DNA of 20,255 nt from positions 1 to 20,255 of the forward strand of contig JANXLW010000191.1 in the NCBI GenBank assembly GCA_025354965.1, written 5' to 3'. This DNA is from Betaproteobacteria bacterium. Its GTDB lineage: Bacteria; Pseudomonadota; Gammaproteobacteria; Burkholderiales; Burkholderiaceae_C. The stretch's first letter is position 1, and each line of letters opens with the position of its first letter. Under the pieces are notes generated by a model, which saw nothing but the letters and a program-made list of their open reading frames with translations, was not told the origin of the DNA and searched no databases. A program made the position numbers and the translations under genes. Positions 1-5,708 of the stretch are shown piece after piece.

Positions 1-2275
1 CCGCTGATATGGCACCCACGCCTTTTGACTTCAGTCCGCCGGTCGCATGTCCCGGCAGATAAGGCACCAGGTCGGCCACCACACACACCGGACCAATACC
101 AGGGCCGCCACCGCCGTGCGGAATGCAGAAAGTCTTGTGCAGGTTCAAGTGGCTCACGTCGCCGCCGAATTCGCCGGGTGCCGCCACGCCCACCAAGGCA
201 TTCATGTTGGCACCGTCCACGTAGACCCGGCCACCGTGCGAATGCACCAGGGCACACAGTTCCTTGACACTGGTCTCGAACACGCCGTGCGTGCTGGGGT
301 AGGTGATCATCACCGCCGCCAGATTCTGGCTGTGCTGCTCGCACTTGGCACTCAGGTCCGCCAGGTCCACATTACCCTGCGCGTCGCAGGCCGTCACCAC
401 CACTTGCAGGCCCGCCATGTGCGCGCTGGCCGGATTGGTGCCGTGCGCGCTGGAGGGAATCAGGCAGATGTTGCGGTGACCTTGGCCGTGCGCTTCATGA
501 TAGGCACGGATTGTCAGCAGACCGGCGTATTCGCCTTGTGAGCCGGCATTGGGCTGCAAGCTGATGCCGGCGTAGCCGGTGGCCTGACAAAGCCATGCAC
601 GCAGTTGTTCGTCGAGTTCCCTATAGCCTTGCAGCTGTTCGCGCGGTGCAAAAGGGTGAAGGGATGCAAACTCGGGCCAGGTGATCGGGATCATCTCGCT
701 GGTGGCATTGAGCTTCATGGTGCAACTGCCCAGCGGAATCATGCTGCGGTCCAGTGCCAGGTCTTTGTCACTGAGGCGGCGGATGTAGCGCAGCATGCCG
801 GTCTCGGAGTGATGCGTGTTAAACACCGGATGTGTCAAATAGCTGCTGGTGCGGCGCAGCTCGGTGGGCAACAGCGGCGCTATGCCTTTCTCAAAAGAGG
901 CTACTTTGGGGGGTGTTTGCCCGTCTTTGGCGAAGCAAGCCCAGAGCTGCTCGATATCGTTGCGTGTAGTGGTCTCGTCGAGCGAAATGCAGAGGTACTC
1001 TTCAAAATAAATTCTCAGATTGACGCCCGCCGCGCCGGCGCGCGCTACGACTGATTCTGTGGCGTCTGCGGTCTTCAGCGTCAGCGTGTCAAAAGCGCTG
1101 GCATGGCTCAGCGTGTAGCCCATCTGCTGCAGACCTGCGGCCAAAATAGCGGTGTAGGTGGCCACGCGTTGGGCGATGCGTTTGAGGCCTTGGGGGCCGT
1201 GGTAAACGGCGTACATGCTGGCCACAACAGCCGGCAACACCTGCGCGGTGCAGATGTTGGAGGTGGCTTTTTCGCGGCGAATATGTTGTTCGCGCGTTTG
1301 CAGTGCCAGGCGGTAAGTTGGGTTGCCGTGTACGTCCACGCTCACACCCACCAGACGGCCCGGCATTGAGCGTTTGAAGTCATCACGGCAAGCCAGGTAG
1401 GCTGCGTGTGGACCGCCATTGCACATGGGCATGCCAAAGCGCTGGGTGGTGCCAACCACGATATCGGCATTCCACTCACCGGGAGGCACCAGCAGCGTGA
1501 GTGCCAGCAGGTCGGCCGCGACGACAAAAGCGGCCTGCTTGTCGTGAACTTTCAGCACATCGGCACGCAGGTCGTCAATGCGTCCGCTGGTGGCGGGATA
1601 CTGCGCCAGTACGGCGAAATAGTCGCGCCCCTGCAGGGCAGTGTTCCATTCGGTGGCCGAGTTTGCCACGATGACTTCAATGTCCAGCGGCTTGGCGCGC
1701 GTCTGAATGACCTCGATGGTTTGTGGATGGCAATCGCCAGCCACAATAAAAACATTGCTTTTGCTCTTGACGCTGCGTTTGGCCAGTGTCATGGCTTCCG
1801 CGGCGGCAGTGGCTTCGTCCAGCATGGAGGCATTGGCCATCGGCATACCGGTCAGGTCACAGACCATGGTCTGGAAGTTCACCAGCGCTTCCATGCGGCC
1901 CTGGCTGATCTCGGCCTGGTAAGGCGTGTAGGCGGTGTACCACGCCGGGTTTTCCAGAATGTTGCGCAGAATCACGCCCGGCGTATGGGTGTCGTAATAG
2001 CCCTGGCCGATATAGCTTTTGAACATCTTGTTTTTGGCTGCAATCGCCTTCAATTCGGCCAGCGCCGCAGCTTCCGTCACGGCGGTTGGAATGGCCATGC
2101 GGCTGCTGCGCGCAATGGAGCGTGGCACGATGCCGGCAATCAGTTCGCGCCGTGATGAGGCGCCCACGACTTTGAGCATCTTGGCCTCGTCGGCCGCATC
2201 GACGCCAATATGGCGGGCGATAAATTCAGCGGTGTTTTCGAGTTCGGCCAATGGTTTGGCGGATTGCATCAACAT
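1..2275 (-). CDS. gcvP: Glycine dehydrogenase (decarboxylating), P-protein, C-terminus beyond window
   Basis: PLP-dependent P-protein of the glycine cleavage system. It decarboxylates glycine and passes the aminomethyl group to the lipoyl arm of GcvH. About 758 codons are in the window and the frame is open to the left edge. The family is about 950-960 residues, so roughly the last 200 are missing. The PLP-lysine motif HLNLHKTFCIPHGGG is seen near positions 95-150, with Lys at about residue 714 (positions 134-136), close to the family's usual place. Other family signatures are IGQGYYDTHTP near residue 90, RFGMPMCNGGPH near residue 280 and IPLGSCTMKLN in the second half. The ATG at 2275 is chosen because an AGGAAA lies 5 nt upstream; another in-frame ATG is at 2269. 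The gene starts 14 bp after gcvH and is the last visible gene of gcvT-gcvH-gcvP. No frameshift was seen at the points I translated. Confidence 0.97.
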   Translation of the reverse strand, partial: MLMQSAKPLAELENTAEFIARHIGVDAADEAKMLKVVGASSRRELIAGIVPRSIARSSRMAIPTAVTEAAALAELKAIAAKNKMFKSYIGQGYYDTHTPGVILRNILENPAWYTAYTPYQAEISQGRMEALVNFQTMVCDLTGMPMANASMLDEATAAAEAMTLAKRSVKSKSNVFIVAGDCHPQTIEVIQTRAKPLDIEVIVANSATEWNTALQGRDYFAVLAQYPATSGRIDDLRADVLKVHDKQAAFVVAADLLALTLLVPPGEWNADIVVGTTQRFGMPMCNGGPHAAYLACRDDFKRSMPGRLVGVSVDVHGNPTYRLALQTREQHIRREKATSNICTAQVLPAVVASMYAVYHGPQGLKRIAQRVATYTAILAAGLQQMGYTLSHASAFDTLTLKTADATESVVARAGAAGVNLRIYFEEYLCISLDETTTRNDIEQLWACFAKDGQTPPKVASFEKGIAPLLPTELRRTSSYLTHPVFNTHHSETGMLRYIRRLSDKDLALDRSMIPLGSCTMKLNATSEMIPITWPEFASLHPFAPREQLQGYRELDEQLRAWLCQATGYAGISLQPNAGSQGEYAGLLTIRAYHEAHGQGHRNICLIPSSAHGTNPASAHMAGLQVVVTACDAQGNVDLADLSAKCEQHSQNLAAVMITYPSTHGVFETSVKELCALVHSHGGRVYVDGANMNALVGVAAPGEFGGDVSHLNLHKTFCIPHGGGGPGIGPVCVVADLVPYLPGHATGGLKSKGVGAISA

Positions 2276-2289
2276 GAAAATTTCCTGAT

Positions 2290-2661
2290 TTAAGGGTGAG
2301 CGGAAAATGTGCTGTAGCTGGTTTCGTCCATCAAGGTGTCGAGTTCGGCCGGGTTGGCAAGCTTGACCTTGAAGAACCAGCCGGCACCCTGTGGATCGGT
2401 GTTGGCCAGGGAAGGGTCAGCGCGCAGGGCTTCGTTCACCTCGGTGATTTCGCCACTGACAGGCATGTAGACGTCAGCCGCCGCCTTGACCGACTCCACG
2501 ACACCGGCGATGTCTTTGGCAGCAAAAGTCTTACCGACTTCAGGAAGGTCCACAAACACGACGTCGCCCAGAGCGTCTTGCGCATGGTGGGTGATACCGA
2601 CGGTGGCGCTGTCGCCGTCAACTTTGAGCCATTCGTGGTCTGGGGTGTATTTGATGGTCAT
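2290..2661 (-). CDS. gcvH: Glycine cleavage system H protein
   Basis: Lipoyl-carrying shuttle protein of the glycine cleavage system, 123 residues, a normal family length. It carries the aminomethyl group from GcvP to GcvT and is reoxidised by lipoamide dehydrogenase. The N-terminus has the typical YTPDHEWL sequence. The lipoylation site lies in VVESVKAAADVYMP, with the modified lysine at residue 59. The C-terminal GAGWFFKVKL segment is also typical. It sits between gcvT (56 bp upstream) and gcvP (14 bp downstream) on the same strand, so it is very likely cotranscribed under the glycine riboswitch. The start has an AGGAG sequence just upstream. The identification is secure. Confidence 0.98.
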   Translation of the reverse strand: MTIKYTPDHEWLKVDGDSATVGITHHAQDALGDVVFVDLPEVGKTFAAKDIAGVVESVKAAADVYMPVSGEITEVNEALRADPSLANTDPQGAGWFFKVKLANPAELDTLMDETSYSTFSAHP

Positions 2662-2717
2662 GTGTGTTCTCCTAAAAAAGATAGATCAATGGAATTAAAG
2701 AATCAGATGCAGAGGGT

Positions 2718-3863
2718 TCAACCACGGAAATAGCGGGTGGCTACAAAAGGCATGGTGACCACTTCCATGGGCACCGGTTTGCCACGTACGATGGCATTGA
2801 TTTTGGTTCCAGGTGTTGCGAACTCGGGCACCACATAGCCCATCGCCACCGGCTTGTCGATGGTGGGTCCAAGCAATCCGCTGGTGACTTCACCAATGCG
2901 CTGACCGCTCAAATCTTGCAGTTCGGTGTGGTCACGCACCGGTACGCGTTCCAGCGCTACCAACCCAACACGTTTTCGCTGCGGGGCGGTTGACCCACCG
3001 GCAAGTTGTGCCAGTATTTTTGCAGCACCCGGGAAACCACCGGCGCGCGCGCCGTCGCTACGCCGTACTTTTTGCATAGCCCAGTTCAGACCGGCTTCCA
3101 CCGGTGTGGTGGTGCTGTCGATGTCATTGCCATACAGCGGCAGACCGGCCTCCAGTCGCAGCGAGTTGCGCGCACCCAGGCCGATCGGCTTGACCTCGGG
3201 TTGCGCCAGCAAAGCCTTCGCCAGTGCTTCGGCTTGCAATTCATGCACCGAAATCTCGAAGCCATCTTCCCCGGTGTAGCCACTGCGCGTGAGGAATACC
3301 TCAATACTCTGATCGCCAGCCTGCACCTTGAAGTGGCCGCCGGTCATGAACACCAGTTTCTCCACGCCGGGTGCCAGGCGCGACAACACTGTGACCGCCC
3401 GCGGGCCTTGCAGCGCCAGCAGTGCCCTCTCGGGCATTGGAATCACTTGGCAACGGGTACCGATCTTGGCCTGGATATGCGCGATATCGCCGACCTTGCA
3501 GGCGCCGTTGACGATGACGAAGATGTCTTCTTCACGCTTGAAAAACATCAGGTCGTCGATGATGCCGCCCTCGGCATTGAGCAGCAGGCCGTAGCGCTGC
3601 TTGCCCACCGCCAGGTCGATCACGTCCACCGGGATCAGGCTCTCAAAAGCAGCGCCAGCGTCCGGCCCAACCAGGCGCAGCTGGCCCATGTGGGAAACGT
3701 CGAACAAACCAGCGGCTATGCGGGTATGGTGGTGCTCGGCCATCAGGCCAGCCGGATACTGGACTGGCATGGAGTAGCCGGCAAACGGCACCATGCGGGC
3801 GCCCAGCGACACGTGCAGGTCGTTGAGCGGCGTTTTCAAAAGGTTGTCGGGCGCGGTGGTCAT
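2718..3863 (-). CDS. gcvT: Aminomethyltransferase, glycine cleavage T protein
   Basis: Tetrahydrofolate-dependent T-protein, 381 residues. It releases ammonia from the aminomethyl-lipoyl H-protein and forms 5,10-methylene-THF. Visible family signatures are FAGYSMPVQYP near residue 27, LFDVSHMGQ near residue 53, a GYTGEDGFEI segment, and the GLGARNSLRLEAGLPLYGND segment in the second half. The C-terminal barrel contains GEVTSG and PVAMGYV. The ATG at 3863 follows a GGAG at about 9 nt. It is the first gene of the gcvTHP operon and is preceded by a 5' leader holding a tandem glycine riboswitch, which is the likely control point. Length and motifs are complete, with no sign of damage. Confidence 0.98.
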   Translation of the reverse strand: MTTAPDNLLKTPLNDLHVSLGARMVPFAGYSMPVQYPAGLMAEHHHTRIAAGLFDVSHMGQLRLVGPDAGAAFESLIPVDVIDLAVGKQRYGLLLNAEGGIIDDLMFFKREEDIFVIVNGACKVGDIAHIQAKIGTRCQVIPMPERALLALQGPRAVTVLSRLAPGVEKLVFMTGGHFKVQAGDQSIEVFLTRSGYTGEDGFEISVHELQAEALAKALLAQPEVKPIGLGARNSLRLEAGLPLYGNDIDSTTTPVEAGLNWAMQKVRRSDGARAGGFPGAAKILAQLAGGSTAPQRKRVGLVALERVPVRDHTELQDLSGQRIGEVTSGLLGPTIDKPVAMGYVVPEFATPGTKINAIVRGKPVPMEVVTMPFVATRYFRG

Positions 3864-3890
3864 CAGAGGACTCCAGAAAGGGTATCAACA

Positions 3891-3943
3891 GGGGCAAGTC
3901 AAATTCCATGAGCTCAACTGACGTCAAGGCCATGGGCTGCCCC
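3891..3943 (-). promoter_or_regulatory. Candidate expression platform hairpin of the glycine riboswitch
   Basis: The 3' strand of aptamer-2 P1 contains GGGGCA (positions 3943-3938 on the minus strand). This sequence is also complementary to TGCCCC at 3896-3891, about 28 nt before the gcvT start. Nested inside is a hairpin at 3935-3906: CCATG/CATGG, then CTTGAC/GTTGAG (two G-U wobbles) around a GTCA loop. P1 of aptamer 2 and the outer stem cannot form together, as expected for a switch. There is no T-run after the hairpin and the gcvT ribosome-binding site is not inside it, so the mechanism cannot be read directly. Confidence 0.55.
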
Positions 3944-4178
3944 CGCTGTCCGCTTTACCTGAGAGATTCGCCGGGTCTGCATGAGCCTTGTCGGCCGGCA
4001 GACTGCGGTTTGCTCCTTCGGTGGATCAAATCTGGTTTGACCTCTCTCCAGTGGGGAAACGACTGCCAGCATCACGGCCGGCTATCGTCTGTCAGTCCTT
4101 TTGCCTGAGCGTTCAAACCGCTGCAATCAGCCGTCCTGCGCCTTCGGCGGCCTCCTCATGGAGGCTCTCTCCTGACCC
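3940..4178 (-). promoter_or_regulatory. Tandem glycine riboswitch (gcvT element) upstream of gcvT
   Basis: Two glycine aptamers are readable on the minus strand. Aptamer 1 (about 4178 down to 4090) has GGAGAGAG, GCCGAAGG and CTCAGGCAAAAGGAC, closed by a GTCAG/CTGAC P1 stem (4172-4176 with 4091-4095). Aptamer 2 (about 4055 down to 3940) has GGAGAGAG, CACCGAAGGAGCAAA and CTCTCAGGTAAAGCGGAC. Its P1 can be CCCCACTG with CAGCGGGG, with one A-C mismatch. These are the conserved blocks of the gcvT-type riboswitch, which binds glycine and controls glycine cleavage operons. Placement directly ahead of gcvT on the same strand fits. Aptamer 1 has GCGCAGG where GnGCAA is more usual, a small deviation. 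Confidence 0.95.
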
Positions 4179-4421
4179 GGTGGATTCTACTATTTCGCGT
4201 AAACCAGAGGTGGCGCCGCCGGCGGTGACGGTGCCGTTGGTCGGTAGCTCGGTGGCCGCGCCCAGTGTGCAGGCGCCAGCAGCCAAGAGAGTCGCAGCGA
4301 TGGCGGCGGCACGCCCACTGCGGCTGCGTTTGCCGCGTCCGCTGGTGTTTTCAGCGACAGCGACAAAGGTTTGGCTGGCTTCGCTCCAGACCAGGCGGTA
4401 GATGTGGTTTAAGGTGTGCAT
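4113..4421 (-). pseudogene. Truncated N-terminus of an ESPR-type filamentous haemagglutinin/autotransporter exoprotein
   Basis: The first ~71 codons encode an extended signal peptide region (ESPR), with HIYRLVWSEASQTFVAVAE and SGRGKRS. A hydrophobic signal-peptide core follows (AAAIAATLLAAGACTLGAA), then LPTNGTVTAGGAT, which resembles the start of a haemagglutination-activity (TPS) domain. This architecture is known from very large type V secreted proteins of more than 1000 residues. Here family-like sequence stops near position 4209 and the frame then runs into the glycine riboswitch, ending at 4113. Everything after the first beta-helix residues is lost, so I call it a remnant. The ATG at 4421 has a GGAAAA a few bases upstream. 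It is co-oriented with gcvT, so a surviving promoter would transcribe through the riboswitch. Confidence 0.7.
4184..4189 (-). promoter_or_regulatory. Candidate -10 box for the glycine operon leader
   Basis: TAGAAT on the minus strand matches the sigma-70 -10 consensus at five of six bases and lies just upstream of aptamer 1. No convincing -35 box is found 15-18 bp further upstream, where the sequence already belongs to the exoprotein remnant. The native -35 may have been lost at that junction, or the promoter may be activator-dependent. Confidence 0.4.
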
Positions 4422-4467
4422 GGGGGTTTTCCGGGTGAGGTGGCAGCTATGCAGCTTAACTGAGAAA

Positions 4468-4539
4468 ATCCATTAGCCCCAAGCCTGCTATCGTGAGCCA
4501 GTCTGGCGAGCGCCAGGCACACCCGGATTTCTAATGGAT
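4468..4539. repeat. 72-bp segment bounded by a 9-bp inverted repeat, with internal dyads
   Basis: ATCCATTAG at 4468-4476 is perfectly inverted as CTAATGGAT at 4531-4539. Between them lies a tight dyad, CTGGCG-AG-CGCCAG (4503-4516). CCATTAG occurs once more at 4541-4547, making CTAATGG-ATA-CCATTAG a second palindrome (4531-4547). The segment lies between the ESPR start and the IS remnant and codes for nothing I recognise. It could be an operator region of the lost exoprotein gene, a small MITE- or REP-like element, or chance. Confidence 0.4.
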
Positions 4540-4547
4540 ACCATTAG

Positions 4548-5022
4548 GGATGATGTTCAAAACTATTCCGCCAAGCATCGTGACTGAGGCACGTAAATTG
4601 CAATCGACGACGGCATAAAACAAACCGACCTTGGCCTTGATTTGAGCACCCGGGGCACGCGCAAACAGATCCTGCTCGAGGAGATGAAGCGAGTGATGCC
4701 GTGGGGTGAACTGCTGGCGTTGATTGCACCGCATGCACCTGTGGCTAAGACGGGCCGCCCGCCGTTCGAACTGGCAATGATGCTGCGCATTCACTGCTTG
4801 CAGCAATGGTTTGGCCTGTCGGATCTCGGGGCTGAGGAGGCCTTGTTCGAGACCGGTTTCTACCGTGACTTCGTAGGCATCAGTGGCACCCAGCGCATTC
4901 CTGACCGGGTCAGCATTCTGAGGTTCCGACACCTGCTCGAAGAACACGACCTGAGCCCCAAGATTCTGGAGGTCATCAACGCCAAGCTGGCTGCCCACGG
5001 TCTGCTGCTCAAGACCGGCGCC
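4548..5022 (+). mobile_element. Left part of an IS5-family insertion sequence (truncated)
   Basis: This is the 5' end of an IS5-type element carrying the N-terminal part of its transposase. The right half and right end are absent. The left boundary is inferred. TTAG (4544-4547) fits the YTAR target-site preference of IS5-group elements, and GGGATG then begins 67 bp before the expected transposase start, a normal leader length. The right boundary is the GGCGCC palindrome at 5017-5022, where peptidase sequence begins on the opposite strand. With no second end, the terminal inverted repeat cannot be confirmed. Confidence 0.65.
4615..5022 (+). pseudogene. IS5-family transposase, N-terminal fragment
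   Basis: The reading frame resembles the N-terminal (DUF772-type) domain of IS5 transposases: KQTDLGLDL, then MKRVMPWGELLALIAPH, GRPPFELAMMLRIHCLQQWF, LFETGFYRDFVGI and ILRFRHLLEEHDL. About 136 of the usual 320-360 residues remain, and the catalytic DDE domain is missing. The position aligned with the usual ATG of KQTDLG-type transposases is ATA (4615-4617), an apparent start-codon loss; the next usable start in frame is TTG at 4642. After 5022 the frame stays open to 5655 only because it lies antisense to the peptidase gene. It is not expected to be active. Confidence 0.85.
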
Positions 5023-5658
5023 GATGGTGGCTTTGCCGTAGGCGTGCCACAGGTAAGCAGAGCGCGCCATGCGCTGTGCCAGTGCCTGAAAAGGATTATT
5101 TTCCACAAGCTCAAACTCGCTGCGCACCACCGTCATTTCGCTGTCCAGGTCCTTTTTGGCGATGAAGCTGTTGAGCATGGCGTCGGCCTGCCAGCCCAGG
5201 TACCAATCCAAAGCTTCCTGGCTGGAGACAAAGGTGGCGAAATAGTTGGTTCGGTCCGAATTGGTGGTGCCGTTGAAGGTGAAACCGCGTTTGCGAAATT
5301 CTGCTTTCGGGTCGGCTGTGCCGGGACTGCCCTTGAACATCAAATGCTCCAGCAGATGGGCCATGCCGGTTTCGCCATAACCTTCGTGCCGCGAGCCCAC
5401 CAGATAGGTCAGGTTGACGCTGACCCGGTCGTCGGAGAGGTCGGGAGCCAGCAGCACTTTGAGCCCATTGGCAAGCCGGTACTCGGTGATGCCCTCGACG
5501 GTTTGAATCCGTGTCACCCCGACGGAGATCGCGGCCACCTCGGCACTTTGCTGGACTGTCCGTACCTGCGCCAGCGCGAAGGTGCTGGCGGCAATCAGGA
5601 ATGCTGCTGCGGCCGTTGTCGACCAGCGGCCAAGCCAGTTAGAAAAAACCATTGATGT

Positions 5659-5676
5659 CTCCCGTTGCTGCGGGAG
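5659..5676 (-). promoter_or_regulatory. Hairpin enclosing the ribosome-binding site of the M16 remnant
   Basis: On the minus strand CTCCCG-CAGCAA-CGGGAG forms a perfect 6-bp stem with a 6-nt loop. Its 3' arm contains the GGGAG that would be the Shine-Dalgarno sequence for the ATG at 5652. No T-run follows, so it is not an intrinsic terminator for the upstream ETF-QO gene. It could lower translation of the peptidase remnant. Confidence 0.4.
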
Positions 5677-5708
5677 CATAAGGGATCAAGCGCTGCCCTG
5701 GTCGCCGC

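Larger units (their letters stand above)
4531..5652 (-). pseudogene. M16 family zinc peptidase, truncated and fused to antisense IS sequence
   Basis: The N-terminal ~212 residues (5652 down to about 5017) are an M16 (insulinase/pitrilysin-type) peptidase. A signal peptide (hydrophobic core ending STFALA-Q, about residue 28) is followed by the start of the peptidase domain. The inverted zinc motif HLLEH lies at residues 99-103 and the third-ligand region EMTVVRSEFE at 172-181 (Glu179 likely). Sequence resembling the family ends at HAYGKATIGA. The frame then continues open to 4531 through the reverse complement of an IS5 transposase gene, giving a chimeric tail of about 160 residues. M16 proteins need a second, C-terminal domain, which is absent, so the product is probably inactive. 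The ATG at 5652 is preferred over one 27 nt upstream because GGGAG precedes it by 6 nt. It follows the ETF-QO gene by 56 bp. Confidence 0.85.

Noticed and set aside
47..2155. Several + strand open frames of 150-250 codons
   Set aside because: They are antisense to gcvP, which reads cleanly through the region with its PLP-lysine motif intact.
3006..3911. Long open frame (301 codons) on the + strand
   Set aside because: It is antisense to gcvT and has no domain-like sequence.
5023..5655. Continuation of the transposase frame on the + strand beyond the junction
   Set aside because: It is the antisense of the M16 peptidase fragment; transposase resemblance stops at the junction.
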